Below the pieces are notes generated by a model. The model saw nothing but the letters and a program-made list of their open reading frames with translations, was not told the origin of the DNA and searched no databases. The position numbers and the translations under genes are program-made. A stretch of 64,000 nt of DNA from an uncultured Bacteroidales bacterium (lineage in GTDB: Bacteria; Bacteroidota; Bacteroidia; Bacteroidales; Muribaculaceae). Below, in pieces: positions 52,393 to 60,306 of this stretch. Each line of letters starts with the position of its first letter. Within the stretch, counting starts at the first letter, position 1. The stretch covers positions 19,339 to 83,338 of the forward strand of contig CANSAP010000006.1 of NCBI GenBank assembly GCA_947644715.1, written 5' to 3'.

Positions 52393-53277
52393 ATGAAACG
52401 ACCATTACTTTCATTGTTGCTCGCGCTGGCATGCATACTCCCTCTGACAGCCAAGCAAACCATGACCATGCTCTCCGGGGAAGAGCTTGAAGTGGCAATC
52501 GTCACCCTCGGCGAAACGGAAATCACCTACAAAAAAGCCTCCAATCCCGGCGGCCCGAACTACACGGTGAGCCGCGACAAAGTGTTCTTTATCGTCTACG
52601 ACGACGGCTCCCGCGAAGTAATCACCGCACCCGACGCGGCTTCCGCAGTGGCACCCGACTCTAATTACACCGGATCATCGCTGAGCGCCATAGCACGCGG
52701 CTCTGCTGAACAGATGATTGCCGCTGATACCGTGCCTGTCAAGAAGCATTTTCCAAGAATCTCTTTCTATCCGCGCGCATCCGTCGGATATCAGGAAACG
52801 AGCACCGAAATCGAAGATACAAGCATTAACTTCGACTGGGGTGGCTTCGCCTGGGCAGTAGACCTCAACATCCTCATCCCCACCGGCAATGACTCCGCTT
52901 GGTCAATCGGTGTGGGCTGGACCGGTCTCGGAGGCGACGTCAAGCGCAAGAACGGAAAGAAGGATGCCGGGAAATCCTCTCTGACAGGCATGTACTTCAC
53001 CCTACCCGTCAGCTACTGGTACGCCTGCGGCGATTGGTTCATGCTTGGTCTTACACAGCGCCTTGACATACTCGTTTCCCAACAGATGGAGGGCAAAAAA
53101 GTTAAAGATGTGCTCAACGGTTTCCGTTCACCAACGACAGTGCATGGCATTGTCACCATAGGCAACTTTGATGCCGGCGTGGAAGTCCTCTTCAACTGGA
53201 CCAGTGCGTTCAAAGGTGAGAGCTACACCTGGAGTCCTACATTGGGCATAAACTTCACTCTCGGCTACCGCTTCTGA
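52393..53277 (+). CDS. Outer-membrane beta-barrel protein with an N-terminal sensor-like domain
   Basis: A 294-residue exported protein (signal peptide MKRPLLSLLLALACILPLTA). The N-terminal domain (about 20-85: GEELEVAIVTLGETEITYKK, VFFIVYDDGSREVI) has the same layout as the start of the next gene. The C-terminal half (about 125-294) forms alternating beta strands ending GINFTLGYRF, typical of an outer-membrane barrel. Function unknown. A palindromic element begins at the stop codon. Confidence 0.78.
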   Translation: MKRPLLSLLLALACILPLTAKQTMTMLSGEELEVAIVTLGETEITYKKASNPGGPNYTVSRDKVFFIVYDDGSREVITAPDAASAVAPDSNYTGSSLSAIARGSAEQMIAADTVPVKKHFPRISFYPRASVGYQETSTEIEDTSINFDWGGFAWAVDLNILIPTGNDSAWSIGVGWTGLGGDVKRKNGKKDAGKSSLTGMYFTLPVSYWYACGDWFMLGLTQRLDILVSQQMEGKKVKDVLNGFRSPTTVHGIVTIGNFDAGVEVLFNWTSAFKGESYTWSPTLGINFTLGYRF

Positions 53278-53472
53278 GAGTGTGTTTGGATTTAAATGGT
53301 TTTATCACAAAGAGGAAATTTTGAGAGATTTTCGCGAGTTGAAGAGGGAGCATAGCGGGCTATGCGACTGATGAGACTCGGCGAAAATCACCAAAATTTA
53401 CCTTTGTGATGAAACCAAGAAAGATTCAGACAGACTCAAAAGTTACATTCGGTTTAAATTCAAACACACTCT
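53277..53472. repeat. 196-bp palindromic intergenic element (copy D)
   Basis: Ends AGAGTGTGTTTGGATTTA and its inverted partner (53451-53472) bound an imperfect palindrome (TATCACAAAG ... CTTTGTGATG). Its core is GAGCATAGCGGGCTATGC (about 53347-53364). The left end overlaps the A of the preceding TGA stop. Confidence 0.9.
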
Positions 53473-53475
53473 AAT

Positions 53476-54468
53476 ATGACTCGCAGATTCACCCTACTGA
53501 CAATCTTCTGCCTGGCTCTGCTCTCAGTCTTTGCGGATGAGATTATCACCACTACGGCCGAATCCATAACCTGCACCGTCACCGAGGTCAAGGATGAGAC
53601 GGTAAAATACCGGAAAAACGGCGAGAGTTTCGAGCGGGAACTCAGCCGTTCGCAAATCTTCAAAATTAAATATGCCAACGGTGAGGAGGAGCTTCAACCA
53701 ACCACGTCTTCTCCGAAGGCGTCACGCCCGGCCTACGGACCTCCCCCGGCTGCTCAAGAGATAACCCTTACCTCTACCCCACACGATTTCTCGGATTTGC
53801 CTCCCGCCTCCCGCTCATATACAGTAGGTGAATGGTTTGATGAAAACGGATTGCAAGGGGTAGTTGTCGCTGTAACTTCCGACGGACTCCACGGCCTTCT
53901 GATGCACCCCAAGCGTATCGGTGCCAAAGCATTGGCTTACAGCTTTGGAGCTTTCATGGGCAATCGCTTGATACCCACCGGCATGAACGACCGGGCTAAC
54001 GGCTATGCCAATTACCTGACTCTATTGCGCTTCCTGCAAGAGCATCCGGAAATATCTGTATCCGATTTTCAGCTGCAAGCCGAAATTTCCAAACTCGGCG
54101 AAGGCTGGTATGTTCCGGCACTCGATGAAGTTAGCACCTTGATTGACATGTATAACACTGAAGTCCCGGCATATCAAGGCGCAGTAAAAAAATTCCATGG
54201 GAAGAAAGCCAAGATAGGGAAAATAATCAATCACACCCTGAAGCTTCATGGCGGCGACAAATTCAATCCCGAGTCATCCTGCCTGATGACCTCCACCGAA
54301 AAATGGAGCAGAGGGGGCGCATCCCCCACCTTTAATACATTCTATGGCGACCCGGACACTCCCCAGTACGTAATCATAAAAGTCGAGACAGTTGGCAAAC
54401 AGCAGAAATTCCTCGACCTCTGCCGCGACTTCCGGGGCTATGGCACCCGCGCCTTTCATCGATTCTAA
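53476..54468 (+). CDS. Exported protein with the same N-terminal domain, unknown
   Basis: A 330-residue exported protein (signal peptide MTRRFTLLTIFCLALLSVFA). Residues about 20-75 (SITCTVTEVKDETVKYRK, SQIFKIKYANGEEEL) match the N-terminal domain of the gene at 52393. After a Pro-rich linker the rest (about 100-330) has the pattern GYANYLTLLRFLQEHPE, GEGWYVPALDEVSTLIDMY, FRGYGTRAFHRF. The last parts resemble Fibrobacter-type or DUF1566-like lectin-related modules, with low confidence. The gene starts just 4 nt after palindromic element D. Confidence 0.7.
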   Translation: MTRRFTLLTIFCLALLSVFADEIITTTAESITCTVTEVKDETVKYRKNGESFERELSRSQIFKIKYANGEEELQPTTSSPKASRPAYGPPPAAQEITLTSTPHDFSDLPPASRSYTVGEWFDENGLQGVVVAVTSDGLHGLLMHPKRIGAKALAYSFGAFMGNRLIPTGMNDRANGYANYLTLLRFLQEHPEISVSDFQLQAEISKLGEGWYVPALDEVSTLIDMYNTEVPAYQGAVKKFHGKKAKIGKIINHTLKLHGGDKFNPESSCLMTSTEKWSRGGASPTFNTFYGDPDTPQYVIIKVETVGKQQKFLDLCRDFRGYGTRAFHRF

Positions 54469-54495
54469 TTCACTCATTAACAGCATTAATAAAAC

Positions 54496-55002
54496 ATGAA
54501 AAAGATTTTTAACATTTTTGCGCTTATCGCGCTCTGCCTCAGCGTTTCCCTCCCCCTCGCCTCCTGTGGAGACGACAAGGATGAACCCACCGGCGACGAC
54601 CTTATCGAACAGCTTCAAGGCACCTGGCACTTCTATCACATGAAGATTCAGGCGATGGGTCAGACTATCGAATTTGATGCCTCCGACCTCGGCGACCTTG
54701 CCCAGGATAGCGGCGTGGCCGGGTTCTACGATGAGACGCTGACATTTACAACCTCTTCCGTCAACGGCAACCCCTACGAGGTGCGGGGCAACAAGCTCAA
54801 CATCCCCGCCTACTACGGCGACACCTGGTGCACCGTCAGCTTCTCCGGCGGCAACCTCGTCATGTACTACGAAATGGTGGAGCAAGGCATTTCGATGCAG
54901 ATTACAATCACCTACACCCGAGGCAGTCGCAGCGCAGCCGCGTTACAAGCGCCTTCAGCCGCATCATTAATGCAGGCAATCCGCAACCGTACAAGATACT
55001 GA
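54496..55002 (+). CDS. Lipocalin-like lipoprotein
   Basis: A 168-residue lipoprotein with lipobox PLASCGDDKDEP. The QGTWHFYHMKIQ start and following beta strands (DETLTFTTSSVNGNPYEV, GGNLVMYYEM) resemble small Bacteroidetes lipocalin-like domains. The C-terminus has a short Ala/Ser-rich tail. It lies 27 nt after the preceding gene and may be cotranscribed. A terminator follows. Confidence 0.75.
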   Translation: MKKIFNIFALIALCLSVSLPLASCGDDKDEPTGDDLIEQLQGTWHFYHMKIQAMGQTIEFDASDLGDLAQDSGVAGFYDETLTFTTSSVNGNPYEVRGNKLNIPAYYGDTWCTVSFSGGNLVMYYEMVEQGISMQITITYTRGSRSAAALQAPSAASLMQAIRNRTRY

Positions 55003-55022
55003 CCTGACATCCTGTATTCCCA

Positions 55023-55067
55023 AAGCAACCGCACGGCACCACGCCCGTCGCGGTTGCTTGTTTTTTT
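55023..55067 (+). terminator. Terminator overlapping the fic promoter
   Basis: AAGCAACCGC pairs with GCGGTTGCTT around a long loop, followed by TTTTTTT. The T-tract includes the -33 TTTG of the next promoter. Confidence 0.82.
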
Positions 55068-55095
55068 GATAATTGAACTTAATTCCTTACCTTTG
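55065..55095 (+). promoter_or_regulatory. Sigma-ABfr promoter of fic, ending 5 nt before the ATG
   Basis: The -33 TTTG (55065-55068), 19-nt spacer and -7 TACCTTTG (55088-55095) match the consensus. The ATG follows after 5 nt, so transcription should start at or within a base or two of the start codon. Confidence 0.75.
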
Positions 55096-55100
55096 CAGAT

Positions 55101-55658
55101 ATGAAAAGCATTGATGAGCAGAGTCTGGAGAAGGCAAAACGTCTGTTTGAGTCAGGCGATATTGAGAGGATTGAGGTGGGCACTACAGCCGGACTTCAAG
55201 CCATACACCATGCACTGTTTTCCGGCTTATATGATTTCGCCGGCCAAGTCCGCACTCTAAACATCAGCAAAGGCAACTTCCGGTTTGCCAACTCTCTTTA
55301 TCTCAAAGAAGCCTTGGCTGCAATAGAACGTATGCCTGACGGGACTTTCGAGGAAATTATAGCAAAATATGTAGAAATGAACATTGCCCACCCATTCATG
55401 GAGGGCAACGGACGCGCCACTCGAATATGGCTTGACATGCTTCTGAAAGCTCGCCTGAGTAAAGTCATTGATTGGCAACGGGTTGACAAAGGCCTCTACC
55501 TGCAAGCCATGGAGCGCAGTCCGATCAACGACCTGGAGCTGCGCTACCTGCTGACCGGTGCACTCACCTCCGACACCGACAACCGCGAACTCATCTTCAA
55601 AGGCATAGAGCAATCCTACTACTACGAAGGCTACCGCGCCGACTCCCTGGCACAATAA
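55101..55658 (+). CDS. Fic-domain protein (AMP/NMP transferase)
   Basis: A 185-residue Fic protein. The active-site loop is [12 protein letters not shown] (family HPFxxGNGRxxR), with the catalytic His. Upstream segments are [25 protein letters not shown] and [10 protein letters not shown]. Fic enzymes transfer AMP or other NMPs to target proteins. No inhibitory (S/T)xxxE(G/N) motif is visible within the protein, so regulation may come from a separate antitoxin such as the 50-residue ORF downstream. The message is predicted leaderless. Some in-frame Met codons lie further on, but the ATG chosen keeps the family N-terminus. Confidence 0.9.
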   Translation: MKSIDEQSLEKAKRLFESGDIERIEVGTTAGLQAIHHALFSGLYDFAGQVRTLNISKGNFRFANSLYLKEALAAIERMPDGTFEEIIAKYVEMNIAHPFMEGNGRATRIWLDMLLKARLSKVIDWQRVDKGLYLQAMERSPINDLELRYLLTGALTSDTDNRELIFKGIEQSYYYEGYRADSLAQ

Positions 55659-55697
55659 ACGACTGTTATACATTTCACTCAACTCTCTACAACTATT

Positions 55698-55850
55698 ATG
55701 GGTCAATTAGCAGACATCGTCATCAACTACCTTAAAAATACACCATCTGAACAACTAAAAAAGGATTGGGATGAGTTAAAAAAATACAATATCTCCGGTC
55801 CGTATATAACCGATATTCTTCCACCCCAACAACCAATCAAGAAACATTGA
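55698..55850 (+). CDS. 50-residue protein downstream of fic, candidate antitoxin
   Basis: The ORF encodes 50 residues beginning MGQLADIVINYLKNTPSEQ and continuing LKKDWDELKKYNISGP. It starts 39 nt past fic on the same strand and ends 54 nt before the -7 region of the metK promoter. Charge and helix pattern fit a small partner protein. No FicA-type (S/T)xxxE(G/N) motif is obvious. It might also be an unrelated small protein. Confidence 0.5.
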   Translation: MGQLADIVINYLKNTPSEQLKKDWDELKKYNISGPYITDILPPQQPIKKH

Positions 55851-55882
55851 ATCTTATTGCGAATGCGGTTTCCGGGGGTTTG

Positions 55883-55914
55883 CTTGCGGGAACCGGATTT
55901 TATTCGTAACTTTG
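55883..55914 (+). promoter_or_regulatory. Sigma-ABfr promoter of metK
   Basis: The -7 TAACTTTG (55907-55914) is strong; the -33 position is CTTG (55883-55886, 20 nt spacing). Transcription would start at about 55921, immediately before the aptamer. Confidence 0.65.
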
Positions 55915-55926
55915 CGGCAAAATTCA

Positions 55927-55974
55927 TCGGTGGACAAATTTGGCTGCTTGCAACCACCCTAAAAAATGCTAAAA
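55927..55974 (+). ncRNA. SAM-II/SAM-V-like riboswitch upstream of metK
   Basis: A short H-type pseudoknot fits. GGTGG (55929-55933) pairs with CCACC (55954-55958). The loop contains ACAAATTTGGCTGCTTGCA. The 3' strand CTAAAAAATGCTAAA supplies TGC to pair with the loop GCA. The TTGCA...GCTAAA signature and pairing match the SAM-II/SAM-V class as I recall it. A SAM-binding aptamer immediately 5' of S-adenosylmethionine synthetase is expected to give feedback control. I could not test it against a covariance model. Confidence 0.7.
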
Positions 55975-56117
55975 CTGCACCTCCATACAGGAGCGCCACC
56001 TCAGCCCGAATCGCTGGCGGCCGCTCCCTCCAAAGAGACGCACGGAAGCATTACCCGCAAGCAGGGTTTGTTTCCGGCTTTTGTTTTATATGTAACTAAA
56101 CAAACATTCAAACTGTT

Positions 56118-57440
56118 ATGTCATACCTGTTTACATCCGAGTCTGTCTCGGAAGGGCACCCCGACAAGGTGGCCGATCAGATTTCCGATGCACTGCTCGA
56201 TAACTTCCTCGCACGCGACCCCAACAGTAAGGTCGCCATTGAAACCCTCTGCACCACCGGCCAGGTGGTTGTGGCCGGCGAAGTCAAGAGTCAGGCTTAT
56301 GTGGATATACCCGAAGTCGTGCGCGAAGTAATCAACCGCATAGGCTACAACCGCGGAGCCTATCGCTTCGACGGCGACTCCTGCGGCATACTCTCGGCCG
56401 TGCATGAGCAAAGCGCCGACATCAACCGCGGCGTCGACAAAGCCGACCGCGAGACTCAGGGCGCCGGCGACCAGGGCATGATGTTCGGCTATGCCTGCGA
56501 CGAGACCGAGAACTATATCCCCCTCACCCTCGACCTCTCCCACCGTCTGCTGCTCGAGCTGGCAGATATCCGCCGCACCTGCTCCGCAATGACCTACAAC
56601 CGAAAAGGGCGCCCCGTAACCTATCTGCGCCCCGACGCCAAGAGCCAGGTCACAGTGGAATATGACGAGGATGGCACACCGCTGCGCATCGACACTATTG
56701 TTATCTCCACCCAGCATGACGAGTTCATAGAACCGCGCGACGACTCCCGCGAGGCTCAGGCCGAGGCCGACGAGGCTATGCTCGCCCGCATCGCAAAGGA
56801 TGTGAAAGAGGTGCTCATCCCCCGCGTAAAGGCTCAGTTGCCCGAGAAGATTCAGGCTCTCTTCCATGAAGATATGACCGTGCATGTCAACCCCACCGGC
56901 AAGTTCGTAATCGGCGGCCCCCATGGAGATACCGGCCTGACCGGACGCAAGATAATCGTAGACACCTACGGCGGACGCGGCGCTCACGGCGGCGGTGCCT
57001 TCTCCGGCAAAGACCCCTCCAAGGTTGACCGCTCGGCAGCCTACGCCTCCCGCCACATAGCCAAGAACCTCGTGGCAGCCGGCGTGGCCCGCGAAGTGTT
57101 GGTGCAGGTGAGCTACGCAATCGGCGTGGCCGAACCGGTGAACATCTTCGTCAACACCTACGGCTCAGCCCGCGTGCCCCTCACCGACACTCAGATAGCC
57201 GACAAGGTGCGCGAACTCTTCGACATGCGCCCCTATGCCATCGAAGAGCGCCTGAAGCTGCGCAACCCCATCTACTCCGAAACCGCTTCATACGGCCACA
57301 TGGGTCGCACCCCGGCCACCAAGACCAAAGTCTTCGAGTCCCGCTACGACCAGGGACATCCCCTGACCAAAGAGGTGGAACTCTTCACTTGGGAGAAACT
57401 CGATAAAGTAGACGACATCCGCCGAGCCTTCGGACTTTGA
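56118..57440 (+). CDS. metK: S-adenosylmethionine synthetase
   Basis: A 440-residue MetK that makes SAM from methionine and ATP. Motifs: [20 protein letters not shown] (catalytic His-Pro-Asp-Lys), [12 protein letters not shown], and [20 protein letters not shown] with the phosphate-binding [19 protein letters not shown]. Length and start fit Bacteroidetes homologues. A SAM-class aptamer precedes it. A terminator follows. Confidence 0.96.
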   Translation: MSYLFTSESVSEGHPDKVADQISDALLDNFLARDPNSKVAIETLCTTGQVVVAGEVKSQAYVDIPEVVREVINRIGYNRGAYRFDGDSCGILSAVHEQSADINRGVDKADRETQGAGDQGMMFGYACDETENYIPLTLDLSHRLLLELADIRRTCSAMTYNRKGRPVTYLRPDAKSQVTVEYDEDGTPLRIDTIVISTQHDEFIEPRDDSREAQAEADEAMLARIAKDVKEVLIPRVKAQLPEKIQALFHEDMTVHVNPTGKFVIGGPHGDTGLTGRKIIVDTYGGRGAHGGGAFSGKDPSKVDRSAAYASRHIAKNLVAAGVAREVLVQVSYAIGVAEPVNIFVNTYGSARVPLTDTQIADKVRELFDMRPYAIEERLKLRNPIYSETASYGHMGRTPATKTKVFESRYDQGHPLTKEVELFTWEKLDKVDDIRRAFGL

Positions 57441-57459
57441 GAAAAGCAACAATTTTATA

Positions 57460-57499
57460 AAAACGGAGAAACGCACAGATGAACGTTCCTCCGTTTTTT
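57460..57499 (+). terminator. Terminator of metK
   Basis: AAAACGGAGAAACG pairs with CGTTCCTCCGTTTT around a 10-nt loop with one bulge, followed by TTTT. Confidence 0.85.
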
Positions 57500-57530
57500 G
57501 ATTTTTTATGCCATGAGAATGCGGAAATCG

Positions 57531-57561
57531 TTGGAGGTTTCGGCAAAAAATATTAACTTTG
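57531..57561 (+). promoter_or_regulatory. Sigma-ABfr promoter of the SurA/PpiD-like gene
   Basis: The -7 TAACTTTG (57554-57561) and a TTGG at -33 (57531-57534, 19 nt spacing) precede the start by about 143 nt, leaving a long leader with no other feature seen. Confidence 0.62.
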
Positions 57562-57704
57562 CCCTCTAAATGTAGCCACCCGGCTCTTGCGGAGGGCTGC
57601 TTTTATCTGTTTACCAACAGTTCCACTGTATGCAAATTGCATTACAGTGGCGCTAACTGCATGAAAAGAAAATAATTAACACATACTTATAGCTATAATC
57701 ACTA

Positions 57705-59825
57705 ATGGCAACACTCGAAAAAATCAGAAGCAAATCTGTCTTCTTAATCGTGGTCATCGGTGTAGCCCTGCTTGCGTTCATCGTAGGCGACGCCATCACC
57801 AACGGGCGTAACCTCTTCGGAAGCGGCTCCACTGTGGCCAAGGTCGACGGCGTGAAAGTCGACATAGCCGAATACCAGAATCAGCTCAACAAGCTCCAGG
57901 AAGCCATGCAGGCCCAGGGGCAGGATGCCGACCAGCAGCTCCTCTCGGAGTATGCCCTCGAGTCGCTCATCAACCAGAAGCTCCTCGCCCGTGCAGCCGA
58001 ACGCCTCGGTATCAGCGTCAGCGACGAGCAGGTCACCTACTACATCATGACCAACCCTCAGAAGCCCATGCAGGACTTCGTCAGCACCTACGGTCGTCAG
58101 CTCGGCACCATGCTCGCTCAGGCAGGCAAAATCAGCCCTGACACTCAGCTCACCCCGCAGGTGGTGTACTCCTTCATCTTCACTCCCGAGAAGTACGGCC
58201 TCACCCCCGACGATGTGCTCCCCGCAAAGAAAGCCTGGATGGAAATGGAGAAAGAGACCCGCGAGACCCTCGCACAGATTCTCTACATGAACCTGCTCTC
58301 AGGCTCCTACAAGCCCAACACCCTCGAACTCGACGAACTCTTCGCCCAGCAGAACGGCTCCGCCACCATCGACGTGGCTCGCAAGCCCTTCGGTCAGCTC
58401 GACGAAAAGAAATACACCGTTAGTGAAGCCGAACTCAAAGCAGAGTATGACAAGCGCAAGAGCAACTACCGTGTGCTCGAGCCCACCCGCACCGTAGGCT
58501 TCGTAGCTCAGAACATCACCCCCTCCGCTGCCGACGTCAAAGCTGCCGGCGCCCTGAAAGAGCAGACCCTCAAAGCTCTCAAGGCTGGTCAGCAGCCCGG
58601 CAAGGACCTCACCAAAGAGGGTGTGCGCTACGACCGTCGCTCCCAGGCTGCCGCAGCTGCCGAGGATGTAGCCATCCGCAACTTCCTCCAGAAGGCTCCG
58701 ATTGACTCCATAGGCGTCTTCGACCGCAGCGGCTCCTTCCACATCGTGCGCGTACTCTCCCACTCAGCCGCCAACGACTCCGTAGAACTCATCCCCTTCT
58801 TCGCTGCCGCCGACGTGCTTGACCAGGTAAAGGCCAAGATTCAGGCAGGCGTCAACGCCGACTCCATCGCAACCCTCTTCCCCGAGAAGGCTCAGGCCTC
58901 AGCCGCTCAGTGGCAGAGCCTCCAGAGCGCTCAGGCTCGCCAGGGCATCCCCGCCACCGCTCTTGCCGCTCTCGACTCAGTCAGCACCGGCGCTTTCGTG
59001 ACCATCCAGACCTCCGACGAGGGCACTGCCATGGCCTACGTGAAGAGCGTTCGTCCCAAAGTGACCGTCTACGAATATGAGGACGCATACTACGATCTCT
59101 ACCCCTCCGACGACACCATCGACGCCGCCCGCGAAGCATTCGAGAAGCTCGCCGCCGCCAACAAAGACCCCAAGAAATTTGCCGACGCTGCTCAGAAAGC
59201 CGGCTACTTCTATAACACCTACGCCGTTAATGCCTCCACCCCCGCCTTCCAGCAGGGCCCGCAGAACTACTTCCCCAAGAGCCGCGACCTCGTGGAATGG
59301 GTAATGACCGAAGGCAAAGCCGGCGAGGTTTCACCCGTATTCGGCAACGACGACAAGCAGCAGCCCGTAATCTATATGGCTTTCGTAGAGAACGAATATG
59401 ACGACTTCGCTCCCATGACCGACAGCCGCGTGCGCAAGGAGCTCGAAGCTCGCGTGCGCGCCTCCAAGGCCGGCGACGAATGGGTTAAGCAGTACAGCGG
59501 TAAAGGCTCCGTAGCAGCCACCGCACAGGCCATGGGCGTTACCCCCGTCACCGACGAACAGGTGCGCTTCTTCGGCTCAATGAACGTGCAGGATCCCACC
59601 GTGGCCGCAGCCATCGCAGGCACACAGCCCGGCAGCAAAGTATACGTAGTGAAAGGCCAGGATGGTGTCTACGCCTACGTGGTTAAGGCACAGAACAAGC
59701 CCGAAGGCATCCGCATGGATGAGCAGATGCGCCAGAGCTACCAGCGCAGCCTCAACCCCATCAGCCTCCTGCGTGGCCGTCTCCCCATCGAGAACAACAT
59801 CTTCAAGCTGACCCGCAGCCGCTAA
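57705..59825 (+). CDS. Membrane-anchored peptidyl-prolyl isomerase (SurA_N/PpiD-like)
   Basis: A 706-residue protein with one N-terminal transmembrane helix (VFLIVVIGVALLAFIVGDAI) followed by a SurA_N-type chaperone region (about 45-220, NQLNKLQEAMQAQGQDAD, LINQKLLARAAERLG). One or more parvulin-like modules follow (about 220-560), with degenerate active-site residues. It is anchored in the inner membrane facing the periplasm, as PpiD is, and helps outer-membrane protein folding. It is consistent with the many outer-membrane proteins and FKBPs in this region. Confidence 0.88.
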   Translation: MATLEKIRSKSVFLIVVIGVALLAFIVGDAITNGRNLFGSGSTVAKVDGVKVDIAEYQNQLNKLQEAMQAQGQDADQQLLSEYALESLINQKLLARAAERLGISVSDEQVTYYIMTNPQKPMQDFVSTYGRQLGTMLAQAGKISPDTQLTPQVVYSFIFTPEKYGLTPDDVLPAKKAWMEMEKETRETLAQILYMNLLSGSYKPNTLELDELFAQQNGSATIDVARKPFGQLDEKKYTVSEAELKAEYDKRKSNYRVLEPTRTVGFVAQNITPSAADVKAAGALKEQTLKALKAGQQPGKDLTKEGVRYDRRSQAAAAAEDVAIRNFLQKAPIDSIGVFDRSGSFHIVRVLSHSAANDSVELIPFFAAADVLDQVKAKIQAGVNADSIATLFPEKAQASAAQWQSLQSAQARQGIPATALAALDSVSTGAFVTIQTSDEGTAMAYVKSVRPKVTVYEYEDAYYDLYPSDDTIDAAREAFEKLAAANKDPKKFADAAQKAGYFYNTYAVNASTPAFQQGPQNYFPKSRDLVEWVMTEGKAGEVSPVFGNDDKQQPVIYMAFVENEYDDFAPMTDSRVRKELEARVRASKAGDEWVKQYSGKGSVAATAQAMGVTPVTDEQVRFFGSMNVQDPTVAAAIAGTQPGSKVYVVKGQDGVYAYVVKAQNKPEGIRMDEQMRQSYQRSLNPISLLRGRLPIENNIFKLTRSR

Positions 59826-59851
59826 ACCATTAGCCCTGCCCCAACCATAAC

Positions 59852-59886
59852 GCGAGCGCGCCCGGCATTTCCCGAGGCGCGCTCGC
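59852..59886. terminator. Terminator
   Basis: GCGAGCGCGCC pairs perfectly with GGCGCGCTCGC (11 bp), followed by TATTTTCT. The stretch 59887-60060 that follows is A/T-rich and shows no gene. Confidence 0.85.
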
Positions 59887-60063
59887 TATTTTCTCATCAG
59901 TACTGTAACGCTTGCCGGTAGCATCCTTTTGACAAGCCCCAACATAAACAACGCTAACTTAACCAATTGCAACAAGAGGCTCTAACACTCATATTAGACA
60001 TCCGGTCATATAATCCACCAAAAAATAAGGCTAAAAAAATATTTCAAAAAAACTTTGCAAAAA

Positions 60064-60095
60064 TTTGGAACATTAAAATTTTAATCGCAACTTTG
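60064..60095 (+). promoter_or_regulatory. Sigma-ABfr-like promoter of the intact LRR gene
   Basis: The -33 TTTG (60064-60067), 20-nt spacer and CAACTTTG (60088-60095; first T replaced by C) precede a leader of about 200 nt. Confidence 0.5.
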
Positions 60096-60250
60096 TCGCA
60101 AACCTAATACTCTATCAATATGAAATGAAATAATCTCTACTACTCTTCATGCCGCTGTTTACCGTCAGCCTATGATTGATTGTGGCAGCGCCACGGTAAT
60201 CAAATCGATATAACATTTACTCACTTGGATGCCGGTGCGCTTGCGCCGCA

Positions 60251-60279
60251 GACAGAGAAGTCTGCTTGGCTTCTCTGTC
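60251..60279 (+). other. Leader hairpin of the LRR gene
   Basis: GACAGAGAAG pairs perfectly with CTTCTCTGTC around a 9-nt loop, 27 nt before the start codon. It may affect translation. Confidence 0.55.
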
Positions 60280-60306
60280 ATCCACCTAAAAAAACACTTA
60301 CATATT

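Noticed and set aside
43089..53472. Transposase-bearing insertion sequences
   Set aside because: No transposase or recombinase ORF or remnant was found near any of the palindromic elements; they are reported as non-coding repeats.
56121..57056. Long minus-strand ORF opposite metK (and similar long ORFs opposite ahpC, ribF, pgi, 46072-46950)
   Set aside because: High G+C third-position codons on the real strand keep the opposite frames open; no start signals or domains support them.
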